Notes under the pieces: generated by a model | Databases searched by the model: none | Seen by the model: only the letters and a program-made list of their open reading frames with translations | What the model was told of the DNA's origin: nothing | Source of the DNA: Paraburkholderia sp. PGU19 | GTDB taxonomy: Bacteria; Pseudomonadota; Gammaproteobacteria; Burkholderiales; Burkholderiaceae | Length of the DNA stretch: 64,000 nucleotides | Direction of reading: 5' to 3' | Assembly (NCBI RefSeq): GCF_013426915.1 | Contig: NZ_AP023180.1 | Location: 62,001 to 126,000, forward strand | Program-made: the position numbers and the translations under genes | Part shown: positions 9,143 to 16,833 of the stretch, one piece after another | How positions within the stretch are numbered: the stretch's first letter is position 1 | Layout of the letters: the number at the start of each line of letters is the position of its first letter

Positions 9143-10616
9143 GTAACTATTCAGCGGTAACCAGAGGCGAAACGACGACTCCTGTAAAGGCCAGGGCGAG
9201 CGCGTCGATCAGCGAACGGCTCTGCTTGCGTAAGGTGGCAAGGTAGGAGCGGATCGTGCAGAACGCCTCCATACCCGATTCCGAGCGGAAGCACCCGGAG
9301 ATCTTCTGTTTGAGTTTGGGCATGCGGATATCGCGTTCGGCCTGGTTGTTGTCGAACGGTACGCGGTGATCGGCAATGAAACGCCACACCTCATCGGCAT
9401 ACTTGTGAAGCCGTGTGAGCAGGTTGCAGGTAAAGCTTTGCCTGATCCTGCCGCGGCGTTCCCGGCGCCCGGACTCACGTGCCTGCTGCGGATTGAGCTT
9501 GCGTGCCTGGGCGATCAGGGCGCGGCTGCGCCGTGTGTAATAGCGTTGGCGCGCCTGACTCAGCGAGGTGTTTCCTGCAGCCTGACTGAGGTCGACCTCG
9601 CGCTTTGCCTGGCAAAGCAGGTCAATCATCTGCTGGGCCCAGCGTTGCTGCGTGGACTCCAGGACAAACACCAGTTCGCGCAGATGATGAGCATTGCACA
9701 GCGCATGCTCACACTCATAGCCGGCATACGGCCGCCAGCCGTCATGGACCGCGACTCCCCTAAAGCCGGGAAGAATGCCGAAGCTGTCCAGCGCCTCGCT
9801 GCCGCGCTTGCGGTGCGCGCCATACCAGCTCAACGCGTGCGTCGAGGCGACATGCAGCCAGCGGGACTCGCGCCCCACGCGCATGCAGCTCTCATCGAAA
9901 TGCACCACGGGTTGCCCGCGTAGCGCCTGCCGGATCTGCTCAACGGCTGGCACCAGTAACTGCGCGGCCTGATCAATGCTGTGCTGGACGGTTCCCGTAA
10001 CCACATGCAGACCAAACAGGTCCTTCAGCGCCTGGGCGGTGCGCGCAACCGGCAACTGCTGGTATTGCGTCAGATAGACGGCTGCGGCGCGAATCTGGGG
10101 GCCGTACTGAACCGCCTGGCTCACGCCCTTGGGAAATGCGCCCGAGTGATGCTTGCCGCAGCGGCACTGCGCGATCTGCACGCGATGCTCGGTCACCTCA
10201 AAGCGCGTGGGTGGCAAATCGATCACCTGACGGCCTTCGGGCAACACGGCCACGCGGGCTGCTGCGATGCGTTGGCCACATGCATCGCACACCAGCGCCA
10301 CCGGGTGAATCTCGATGTGATCGGGTTGCGCGACGCGTTTGAGCGTCTTGCCCTTGTGCCCCGGTTGCGCGCCAGGCCTGGCCCCGCTCGTGCCGCGCAA
10401 TGACTTCGGCTTGCGCCTTGGACCATCGCTTGACGGCGGCTTGCTGGAGTTATGACTGTCCTTCTCAAGCTTTGCCTCGAGCTCGTTCAGACGCCTCACC
10501 AGATCAACGATGAGTGCGTCCTTCTGCTCCGGTGTCAGGTCCTTGAGGTCGGGCATCTTCGTCATGTCCCTCACTATGCACAGCCTGGTAGCAGTTTACA
10601 AGCGCTGAATAGTTAC
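9143..10616 (-). mobile_element. IS66-family insertion sequence (tnpC-only type), complete, with 8-bp target duplication
   Basis: A 1474-bp element with 14-bp perfect terminal inverted repeats, GTAACTATTCAGCG at 9143-9156 and its complement at 10603-10616. The 8-bp target GCGGCGGC is duplicated at 9135-9142 and 10617-10624, the duplication length typical of IS66. It carries only the TnpC transposase and no TnpA or TnpB helper genes, as in the ISBst12-like subgroup. It interrupts the loop of the terminal hairpin of the large palindromic element. Confidence 0.92.
9147..10574 (-). CDS. IS66-family transposase TnpC
   Basis: A 475-residue transposase. The N-terminus has a coiled segment (LNELEAKLEKDSHNSSKPPS) typical of IS66 TnpC. 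Next comes a zinc-ribbon-like part with CDACGQRI and CRCGKHH, then the catalytic core with Asp in VVHFDESCMR, Asp in VAVHDGWRPY, a CNAHHLREL segment and the Glu in NNQAERDIRMPKLKQK. The gene is intact and its stop codon lies within the left inverted repeat. The start given is GTG; ATGs at 10565 and 10556 are alternatives. No accessory Tnp genes are adjacent. Confidence 0.9.
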   Translation of the reverse strand: MRDMTKMPDLKDLTPEQKDALIVDLVRRLNELEAKLEKDSHNSSKPPSSDGPRRKPKSLRGTSGARPGAQPGHKGKTLKRVAQPDHIEIHPVALVCDACGQRIAAARVAVLPEGRQVIDLPPTRFEVTEHRVQIAQCRCGKHHSGAFPKGVSQAVQYGPQIRAAAVYLTQYQQLPVARTAQALKDLFGLHVVTGTVQHSIDQAAQLLVPAVEQIRQALRGQPVVHFDESCMRVGRESRWLHVASTHALSWYGAHRKRGSEALDSFGILPGFRGVAVHDGWRPYAGYECEHALCNAHHLRELVFVLESTQQRWAQQMIDLLCQAKREVDLSQAAGNTSLSQARQRYYTRRSRALIAQARKLNPQQARESGRRERRGRIRQSFTCNLLTRLHKYADEVWRFIADHRVPFDNNQAERDIRMPKLKQKISGCFRSESGMEAFCTIRSYLATLRKQSRSLIDALALAFTGVVVSPLVTAE

Positions 10617-10679
10617 GCGGCGGCAAAGAAAAGTAGGTGCCGCCCCGCACAGGGGCGACGCTTGAAGCACGCTAACGAA

Positions 10680-10862
10680 TCGCGGATGCCAGCGCAAAGG
10701 CCAAAACACCAAACGGCAGCGCGTCAAGCACCAAACCAAATCGCGGATGCCAGCGCAAAGGCCAAAACACCAAACGGCAACGCGTGAAGCCCCAACCCAA
10801 ACCGCGGATGCCAGCGCAAAGACAGCAAACACACCGCCCACCGCGTGCACCCCTGCACGCCC
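10680..10862. repeat. Tandem 61-bp repeat built from the CGCGGATGCCAGCGC module
   Basis: Units start at 10680, 10741 and 10802 with a 61-bp period. The first two are nearly identical and contain CGCGGATGCCAGCGCAAAGG then CCAAAACACCAAACGGCA; the third degenerates after about 25 bp. The same module occurs singly at 7064-7088, around 32345-32380 and 32440-32610, 46625-46655 and 48440-48520. The plus strand here is A/C-rich. An open frame runs through it but looks like repeat translation, not protein. Confidence 0.8.
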
Positions 10863-10904
10863 CTCCGAGGACACGTCCCCATATTTCTTTGTACACTTGA
10901 AGCC

Positions 10905-10948
10905 GTTTCGCGGCAGCGAACCAGAACCAGTTTCGCGGCAGCGAACCA
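10905..10948. repeat. Two 19-bp direct repeats, each a mini-hairpin, in the mntH leader
   Basis: GTTTCGCGGCAGCGAACCA occurs at 10905-10923 and 10930-10948. Each copy contains a TTCGC-GGCA-GCGAA stem-loop. They lie 42-85 bp before the proposed mntH start, in the likely promoter or leader, so they could be paired operator sites or RNA hairpins. I do not recognise a known manganese riboswitch here. Confidence 0.5.
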
Positions 10949-10989
10949 TCTATCGCACTGCGAGTTCACCCACCTCGAGGTCACCGGCT

Positions 10990-12318
10990 TTGCAGTTCAA
11001 ACTTCCAACCACAGCTACCGCGCCGTTCTGCCCATCCGAGGTGCAGGGCACCGTCACCGTCACGCAGTCCGCGCCATTCTGGAAAAAAATCCTTCAGTTC
11101 GCAGGCCCCGGCCTGTTGGTGTCGATCGGTTACATGGACCCGGGCAACTGGGCCACCGACATCGAAGCCGGCTCGCGCTACGGTTATAGCCTGCTGTTCG
11201 TCGTGGTGCTGTCGAGCCTCGCGGCAATGGTGCTGCAGTGTCTCAGCATGCGCCTTGGCATCGTGACGGGCCGCAATCTCGCGGAGTTGTCGCGCACGCG
11301 TTACTCTCCGGGTATCGCGCGTATTCAATGGCTGCTCGCCGAACTGTCGATCATCGCCTGCGATCTCGCCGAAGTGCTGGGCGGCGCGCTCGCGTTTCAT
11401 CTGCTGTTCAAATGCTCGCTGACGGTCGGTGTGATCCTCACCGCGTTCGACACGCTGATCGTGCTCGGCCTGAAGGGCAAGAATTTCCGCGACCTCGAAG
11501 CAATCATGCTCGGGCTGGTCGCGACGATCGGCTTCGGATACGTCATCGAACTGGCGCTGGTTCATCCGCACTGGCCGTCCGTCGCGGCGGGGCTCGTGCC
11601 GTCGTGGCAAGCCATCAGCGAACGCGAGCCGCTGTATCTCGCGATCGGCATTCTCGGCGCGACGGTGATGCCGCATAACCTGTATCTGCATTCGTCGATC
11701 GTGCAGACGCGCGCGATCAAGCGCGACCGCGAGGGCATCGCGGGTGCGATCTCGCTGTCGCGTATCGACACGATCGTCGCGCTCTTTCTCGCGCTGCTGA
11801 TCAACGCGGCGATCCTGATTCTCGCGGCCGCCGCGTTCCATTCGACGGGGCACACCCAGGTCACCGAAATCGAGGACGCCTACCGGCTGCTCGCGCCCAT
11901 CGTCGGCACGGGTTTCGCAGCTGTGCTGTTCGCGATCACACTGCTGGCGTCGGGGCAAAGCTCGACGTTCACGGGCACGGTGGCCGGGCAGGTCATCATG
12001 GAAGGCTTTCTGCAACTGAAGATTCCGTGCTACCAGCGGCGCTTCATCACGCGCGCGCTCGCGTTGATTCCCGCGCTGGTCGGCGTGCAGATGCTCGGCA
12101 ACGGCGCCGTCGGCCAGTTGCTCGTCGCGAGTCAGGTGGTGCTGAGTTTGCAATTGCCGTTCGCGCTCTATCCGCTGATCCGCATGACGAACGACCGCGC
12201 GCTGATGGGTGAATTCACGAACCGGCTGCCGACGCGCATTATCGCGTGGTCGCTGTTCGTCGTGATCAGCGTGGCGAATATCTGGCTGGTCGTGCAGACG
12301 TTCGGCTTCGCAGGCTGA
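10990..12318 (+). CDS. mntH: Nramp-family divalent metal (Mn2+/Fe2+) transporter, proton-coupled
   Basis: An inner-membrane Nramp transporter. The TM1 metal-binding motif DPGNWATD and the TM6 motif MPHNLYLHSS are both present, with about eleven hydrophobic helices. The open frame extends back to 10747, but that part translates the tandem repeat into low-complexity sequence. I place the start at TTG 10990, nine bases after a GAGG. This gives 442 residues beginning MQFKLPTTATAPFCPSEV, in the usual size range. A GTG at 11041 is a further option. By family it imports manganese and can take iron; the substrate is inferred. A bidirectional hairpin follows the stop, with flhC converging from the other side. 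Confidence 0.9.
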   Translation: MQFKLPTTATAPFCPSEVQGTVTVTQSAPFWKKILQFAGPGLLVSIGYMDPGNWATDIEAGSRYGYSLLFVVVLSSLAAMVLQCLSMRLGIVTGRNLAELSRTRYSPGIARIQWLLAELSIIACDLAEVLGGALAFHLLFKCSLTVGVILTAFDTLIVLGLKGKNFRDLEAIMLGLVATIGFGYVIELALVHPHWPSVAAGLVPSWQAISEREPLYLAIGILGATVMPHNLYLHSSIVQTRAIKRDREGIAGAISLSRIDTIVALFLALLINAAILILAAAAFHSTGHTQVTEIEDAYRLLAPIVGTGFAAVLFAITLLASGQSSTFTGTVAGQVIMEGFLQLKIPCYQRRFITRALALIPALVGVQMLGNGAVGQLLVASQVVLSLQLPFALYPLIRMTNDRALMGEFTNRLPTRIIAWSLFVVISVANIWLVVQTFGFAG

Positions 12319-12351
12319 GCTTTAAAGCATGCGTAAAACGCGGACGAAAAA

Positions 12352-12375
12352 AAGCCGGTCTCGCGAGACCGGCTT
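12352..12375 (-). terminator. Rho-independent terminator after flhC
   Basis: A perfect 24-bp palindrome, AAGCCGGTCTCG and its complement, lies between the convergent mntH and flhC genes. On the minus strand it is followed by a run of T, so it best serves flhDC. It may also stop mntH transcripts. Confidence 0.85.
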
Positions 12376-12418
12376 CAAAATAATGCGTAGCTTCGGATGG
12401 ACTGAGCGATGCGCGGCG

Positions 12419-13045
12419 CTAGGCCGCCAACGCAGTTTCCTCGAGCATCTGTTCTTCGAGTACTTCGATTTCTTCCGCGACTTGCGGCACGGATACGATG
12501 TCCTTCTCCGCCTCGCGCTTCGCGGCGGCGGCCTTCTTCGTCTTGCCCGCGCGCGACGGCGGCTGGCAGGCGCCGCACACGACGTTGTGCTGCAGGTCGT
12601 GCTTGTGCGCGACGAACTTGCCGCTGCAACGGCAGCAGGGCGTCAGTTGCAGGATCTCGGCGTCGAAGAAACGCACGAGCGTCCATGCACGCGTCAGATC
12701 GAGCACCGGCTCGGTCTCGCTATGACGGCAATGCTCCAGATACAGGCGATAACCCTTGGTCAGCGCGTCCAGATGCGAGCAGCGCGCTTCGTTCTTCAGG
12801 AACAGGTACGTGTTGTAGAAGAGCGATGCGTGGATGTTCGCGAGCCACGTCATGTACCAGTCCGCCGAGAACGGCAGCATGCCCTTCGGCGGCGATACGC
12901 CCTTGACCTCGCGGTACAGGCGGATCATCCGGTCGCGCGACAGCGTCAGCTCGCTTTCGAGCACCTGCATGCGCGCGCCCAGTTCAATCAGTGCGATCGC
13001 GCGGAACACTTCCTGCGCGTCTTCGGTAAGGCTCTTTTTCAGCAT
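12419..13045 (-). CDS. flhC: Flagellar transcriptional activator FlhC
   Basis: A 208-residue protein that with FlhD forms the FlhD4C2 complex, activating class II flagellar promoters with sigma70 RNA polymerase. The zinc-binding region is visible as PCCRCSGKFVAHKHD then VVCGAC, supplying four cysteines. The frame opens as far back as 13189 through flhD, but the ATG at 13045 is preceded by a GGAGAGGA ribosome-binding stretch and gives MLKKSLTEDAQEVFRAI, the normal FlhC start. It lies 17 bp after flhD, so the two are one transcript. The C-terminal tail, rich in Lys, Ala and Glu, is longer than in enterobacterial FlhC, as is usual in Burkholderia. Confidence 0.96.
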   Translation of the reverse strand: MLKKSLTEDAQEVFRAIALIELGARMQVLESELTLSRDRMIRLYREVKGVSPPKGMLPFSADWYMTWLANIHASLFYNTYLFLKNEARCSHLDALTKGYRLYLEHCRHSETEPVLDLTRAWTLVRFFDAEILQLTPCCRCSGKFVAHKHDLQHNVVCGACQPPSRAGKTKKAAAAKREAEKDIVSVPQVAEEIEVLEEQMLEETALAA

Positions 13046-13062
13046 GGCAGTCCTCTCCGGTC

Positions 13063-13383
13063 TTAAGCGAACTGCTCTGCGGGCTGTCCTGCCAGCAGGA
13101 TCGCGGCATGCGTCGATGCCACTTCCGCGTGACGGGACGTGTGCGTCAACGCCGCCAGCATTGTGTGGTCGTTGAAGCGGAAGAAGCACAAAAGCTGATC
13201 GGAGCTGGCCAGCTTGACGATCTGCGCGAGCGACAGCCCGGCAAGAATATCAGCCAGCTCCGACGACAAGCCCAGGCGGAACATCCCGACTGCCTTGTCC
13301 TCGCGCAACATGCGTTGTGCGAGCATGATGTAAGACAAGTTGATTTCGCGGATTGAATCCAGCGTCTCGCTGCTACGGTCCAT
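13063..13383 (-). CDS. flhD: Flagellar transcriptional activator FlhD
   Basis: A 106-residue FlhD subunit, the first gene of the flhDC operon, with the recognisable SIREINLSYIMLAQRMLREDK start and a following regulatory helix region. In FlhD4C2 it supports FlhC binding at flagellar class II promoters. The length matches the family. A long upstream region (13384-13930) can hold complex regulation. No other flagellar gene is in this window, so the regulon must lie elsewhere. Confidence 0.96.
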   Translation of the reverse strand: MDRSSETLDSIREINLSYIMLAQRMLREDKAVGMFRLGLSSELADILAGLSLAQIVKLASSDQLLCFFRFNDHTMLAALTHTSRHAEVASTHAAILLAGQPAEQFA

Positions 13384-13930
13384 TTTCTCTGTTTCCGAAG
13401 CCCCGAATTACTTATGTCGGCATTTTCTGCCGTTTTGGTCTTATGCCCCGCCGGACACTGAAGATTTCCGGCGTCAAGTTGGTGCACAGATACAACCGGC
13501 CAACCTTTGATACAACCCGTTACATTTCGTAACAGCTTGGGCGGAATTGTATGAACAGGATTTCCAGAAATCAATACCTTTCTCAAAAAAAAGATACGAC
13601 AAAACAACAGTCGTTTCGGTAACTCTTTCACGGCGGCGTCATAATCCCCAGGCAGGCGGAAAACGTTTGCAACGGGCTCCGGCTAAACCCTTATCAGATA
13701 AGGTCTCAAGCAAGACTTTCCGATTAACGCATGCAACCTGGCTTATGCGAAAATCATATGAGTTCGGAAAGCCGTGAGAAAGAAAACAAAAAACCGGCAG
13801 GTAAAAAATACGCTGCCGGTTAGCGGATGAGGGATAACCCGAGATGTAACGAAAAAGAGTTACAAACAGGGAAGAAAGTGTAACGAGTGCCGCCGAAGTT
13901 GTTACAGACCCGGCCGGAGTTTGTAACGGC
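13384..13930. promoter_or_regulatory. flhDC upstream region with repeated TGTAAC/GTTACA hexamers
   Basis: This 547-bp gap has no credible gene. It is AT-richer than its surroundings. The hexamer TGTAAC or its complement GTTACA occurs at 13519-13524, 13845-13850, 13859-13864, 13879-13884, 13901-13906 and 13922-13927, with a GTAAC variant at 13529-13533. The first group lies just upstream of flhD; the others flank the 3' end of the sulfur transporter gene. They could be binding half-sites for a regulator, but none is identified. Confidence 0.45.
13780..13821 (-). terminator. Rho-independent terminator after the YeeE/YedE gene
   Basis: The stem AACCGGCAG (13792-13800) pairs with CTGCCGGTT (13813-13821). 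Read on the minus strand it is followed by a T-rich tract (TTTTTTGTTTTC). It lies about 110 bp past the stop of the transporter gene that ends at 13931. Confidence 0.75.
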
Positions 13931-15145
13931 TCAGCAGCCGGTTTGGCGGATACGCTCGACTTCCAGTCCGAAAAGGGGGCGCAGCCGCGTCCCGATGACG
14001 TTGCCGGCAAACGCGGCGACGAGCCACAGCCAGCCATGCAGGCTGCCTGACACGATGCCGCTGAAATACGCGCCGATGTTACAACCATAGGCCAGCCGGG
14101 CGCCGTAGCCGAGCATCAGGCCGCCCACGACGGCGGCGATGAGGGATCGCATGGGCACGCGCCACAGAGGCGCGTAGCGGCCCGCCAAAGCGGCCGCAGA
14201 CATCGCGCCGAGCACGATGCCCGCATCCATTACGCTCGTGACATCGCGTGTAACGGACGATGCCAGGGCCGTGGCATTGGTGTGAGAACTCCAGTAAGGC
14301 CAGCTGGCGACGTCGATGCCCGCCAGCGAGAAGAGCTTCGCGCCCCAGAGCGCAAAGGCCGAAGTCACGCCCCACGGACGGCCCGACAGCGCGAGCGTCG
14401 CGAAGTTGAGCAGCGCGAGCGCGACTGCGCCAGCGAACAGCGGCCACGGTCCGTGCAGCCACGGCGATGCGTTGGCGGCGCGCGGTGCGTCGTCGACGAG
14501 GCGCCCGTGACGGCGCTTTTCGATGACGACCGTCAGCGCGGCAATCGCCGCGAACACGGCGAGATTGACCGCGATCGCCCAACTGGCGCCCAGAGTTGTA
14601 ACAAGCGAAGTCGGTTTGAGCGACGGCAGCGCGGTCCAGAACGGCATATGCGCGGTGGCGATCACCGAGCCCACGATGAACGCGGCGAGTGTCACCAGCA
14701 TCCGTGTGCTGCCGCCGCCGACGGTGTACAGCGTGCCCGACGCGCAGCCGCCGCCGAGCTGCATGCCGACCCCGAACATGAACGCGCCGACGATCACCGA
14801 CGTGCCTGCGGGCGACACCAGCCCCGCGACGGGATGGCCGAACAGCGAACCCGCCGACAACGCTGGAAAGAACAGCAACACGCCGATGCCGAGCATCAGC
14901 ATTTGCGCGCGCAGGCCGGCGCCGCGGCCATCGGCGATGAACACGCGCCACGCGGACGTGAAGCCGAACGCCGCGTGATACAGCGACATGCCGAGCAGCG
15001 CGCCGACCACATAGAGCGCCGCCTGCCTGCCGCTGACGGTTTGCGCGAGATAGACCGCGCCGAGCGCGATCAGAAGGAGCGAGAAGGCAAGCGGCTTCGG
15101 ATTGATGTCGAAGCGGCGCGGAAGCGGTGTGGCGAGATCGGACAT
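13931..15145 (-). CDS. YeeE/YedE family sulfur (thiosulfate-type) transporter
   Basis: A multi-helix inner-membrane protein of 404 residues from the ATG at 15145. The frame is open to 15289, but the extra part is low-complexity and the start MSDLATPLPRRFDINPKPL precedes the first helix. Two YeeE/YedE halves are visible, each with a conserved cysteine motif: GGGCASGTLYTVGGG in the first and YGCNIGAYFSGIVSGSLHGW in the second. Such cysteines relay thiosulfate in TsuA. The family moves thiosulfate or related sulfur compounds; no tusA-like partner is adjacent, so the substrate is uncertain. The gene is transcribed toward flhD and has its own terminator. Confidence 0.82.
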   Translation of the reverse strand: MSDLATPLPRRFDINPKPLAFSLLLIALGAVYLAQTVSGRQAALYVVGALLGMSLYHAAFGFTSAWRVFIADGRGAGLRAQMLMLGIGVLLFFPALSAGSLFGHPVAGLVSPAGTSVIVGAFMFGVGMQLGGGCASGTLYTVGGGSTRMLVTLAAFIVGSVIATAHMPFWTALPSLKPTSLVTTLGASWAIAVNLAVFAAIAALTVVIEKRRHGRLVDDAPRAANASPWLHGPWPLFAGAVALALLNFATLALSGRPWGVTSAFALWGAKLFSLAGIDVASWPYWSSHTNATALASSVTRDVTSVMDAGIVLGAMSAAALAGRYAPLWRVPMRSLIAAVVGGLMLGYGARLAYGCNIGAYFSGIVSGSLHGWLWLVAAFAGNVIGTRLRPLFGLEVERIRQTGC

Positions 15146-15389
15146 GACGAACGGTGTGCGAGCGTGTGAGTGGTGCGGAGCGCATGAGCACGGCGACGGA
15201 GTGTGCCGTGCGTGCGTATCCGCGATACGGATGGTGAAGATATGCGGCTTCGGGGGCGGATTCGCAACCGGAAGCCTGTCAAACAACATAGCACGTCGTG
15301 ATGGATGTTGCCGGGCGTGGCGCGCTTGCTGGTCACCTGTCGCGCGGCGGTCCGCAGCGCGTTCGATGCGCGCCGCGGAGTCGTCAGAC

Positions 15390-16196
15390 CTATTTTGCGT
15401 CGTGAAAAATCACCCCAAGCGTATGCCGATGCCCCGAGCGCAAGCGGCTCACGCCGTGCCGCATGTTCACCCGATACGCGCCGCGCGCGCCCTGCACGGG
15501 CCGGTGATGCACGGCGAAGATCACCGCGTCGCCCTTGCGCAGCGGCACGACTTCCGCGCGCGACTGCATGCGCGGACGCTGCTCCGTCAGAACGAACTCA
15601 CCGCCAGTGAAATCCTTGCCGGGTTCGGACAGCAGGATCGCGAGCTGTAAAGGAAAAACGTGCTCGCCATACAGGTCCTGATGCAGGCAGTTGTAATCGC
15701 CAGCCGCGTATTGGAGGACCAGCGGCGTCGGACGCAATTGCCCCGCCTGATGACAGCGGCGCAGAAAAGCGGCGTGCGTCGGCGGAAACCGCACGTCGAT
15801 TCGCATGGCTGCGTTCCACGCATTCGCAAGCGGCGCGAGATGCGGATAGACGGCTGTGCGCAACGCGCCGACCACATCGGGAAGCGGGTAGTCGAAGTAT
15901 TTGTACTCGCCGCGCCCGAAGCCATGCCGCGCCATCACGACGCGGCTGCGATACAGGTCGTCGCGCGAATAGAGCGCGCTTAGGGCGTCGCATGCTTCGA
16001 CGCTCAGCAGGCCATCGAGCGTTGCGCAGCCGTGCGCGTCGAGTTCGGCTGAAGCATGCGTCCAGTCGATCGCATCAACGCGTCGTTCGATGGACTGCGG
16101 CGTGGCGATCGCGGGCACTGGCCCACGCCCGTCTTTGCGCGGTGCTTCATCGCCGTTGAACAGCGTGGCTTGCGTGTCGAATGCGAAATCTTGCAT
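15390..16196 (-). CDS. 2-oxoglutarate/Fe(II)-dependent oxygenase (prolyl-hydroxylase-like)
   Basis: A 268-residue oxygenase from the ATG at 16196 (MQDFAFDTQATLF). Iron ligands are visible in LHQDLYGEHVFPLQ, the HxD motif, with a distal His in the C-terminal RLRSGHRHTLGVIFHD and a nearby Arg to bind 2-oxoglutarate. GDAVIFAVHHRPV forms part of the double-stranded beta-helix. The substrate is not indicated by the sequence. A GNAT acetyltransferase gene lies about 100 bp upstream in the same direction, so the two may be co-transcribed. The 244-bp gap to the sulfur transporter gene on the other side holds nothing recognised. Confidence 0.75.
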   Translation of the reverse strand: MQDFAFDTQATLFNGDEAPRKDGRGPVPAIATPQSIERRVDAIDWTHASAELDAHGCATLDGLLSVEACDALSALYSRDDLYRSRVVMARHGFGRGEYKYFDYPLPDVVGALRTAVYPHLAPLANAWNAAMRIDVRFPPTHAAFLRRCHQAGQLRPTPLVLQYAAGDYNCLHQDLYGEHVFPLQLAILLSEPGKDFTGGEFVLTEQRPRMQSRAEVVPLRKGDAVIFAVHHRPVQGARGAYRVNMRHGVSRLRSGHRHTLGVIFHDAK

Positions 16197-16296
16197 GAGC
16201 GGCTCCGTAGCGGCTTTGGCTTTATCGATGCCATCCACTCTACGCAAGCGGCGCCGCTTGCACACTCCGGGACTTGCTCTCTCATTCGCCGCGTGC

Positions 16297-16824
16297 TCAG
16301 ACGAACTGCACCATCAGATCGGCGTCGTGAAACACGCCGTCGATGCATAGCGCGTCCGGCTCGGTCCCATACACGCGAAACCCAAGCGATTCGTACAGCG
16401 CGCGAGCCGAACCGTTCGCGCTCGTGACGAGCAGGACGACCTGCCGCAATCCATCTATCTTCGCGGCTCGCGTGAGCAGCTCCGTCAGCAGTGCGCGCCC
16501 GACGCCGCGTCCCGCTGCTTCATCGGCGACGTACATGCCGATCACATAGCCCTTGTGGCGCTCCTTGTGCCGTGTCTCGCGCAGCAGCCCGACCGTGCCG
16601 ACGAGCGCGCCGTCTATCGACGAAAACGCGCCGAGCAGGAAGCTGCCGGATGCGGCATGCGTGCCGTCCAGCATCGCATCGTGTTGCGACGGGCCGCGCT
16701 CGACGGCCTCTTCATAGCTTTGGCCAAACGCGGCGGGGTGCGTTTTCAAACCGCGCAGACGCAGCGCGAAAAACGTGTCGCGGTCGGCGGGTCCTAGTTG
16801 ACGGATCGAAATGTCGTTTGTCAT
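16297..16824 (-). CDS. GNAT-family N-acetyltransferase
   Basis: A single-domain 175-residue acetyl-CoA-dependent N-acetyltransferase. Motif A is visible as VIGMYVADEAAGRGVGRALL with the pyrophosphate-binding GRGVGRA loop, followed by the motif B region SANGSARALYESLGFRVYG. The substrate cannot be told from sequence. It starts eight bases after the stop of the XRE regulator gene, in the same direction, so transcription from the regulator promoter is likely to reach it. Confidence 0.85.
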   Translation of the reverse strand: MTNDISIRQLGPADRDTFFALRLRGLKTHPAAFGQSYEEAVERGPSQHDAMLDGTHAASGSFLLGAFSSIDGALVGTVGLLRETRHKERHKGYVIGMYVADEAAGRGVGRALLTELLTRAAKIDGLRQVVLLVTSANGSARALYESLGFRVYGTEPDALCIDGVFHDADLMVQFV

Positions 16825-16833
16825 GCGCGGTCC

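Larger units (their letters stand above)
7102..10667. repeat. Large nested-palindrome intergenic element, copy 1 (split by two insertion sequences)
   Basis: The outer ends are a perfect 51-bp inverted repeat: 7102-7152 equals the reverse complement of 10617-10667. Once the two insertion sequences and their duplications are removed, the host part is about 600 bp. Moving inward, each arm contains a 15-bp-stem hairpin (CCTACTTTTCTTTGC and complement), a GCGGC..CACCGCCA segment, a GCCTGAGGGCCCTCAAAGG segment and a CTTCACACGGC segment. The centre holds a 28-bp perfect inverted repeat. Copy 2 at 46584-48526 has the same modules with the centre inverted. No credible coding sequence lies in the host part. 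I do not recognise this as a named element; it looks like a non-autonomous or structural repeat. Confidence 0.75.

Noticed and set aside
10680..10862. CRISPR-like array
   Set aside because: Units are directly abutting 61-bp tandem repeats with no variable spacers and no cas genes nearby.
10747..10989. N-terminal extension of the Nramp protein
   Set aside because: It is a translation of the 61-bp tandem repeat and leader; TTG 10990 with a good ribosome-binding site gives the normal protein.
10860..10989. Manganese riboswitch before mntH
   Set aside because: The conserved yybP-ykoY core was not found; only two short hairpin repeats are present.
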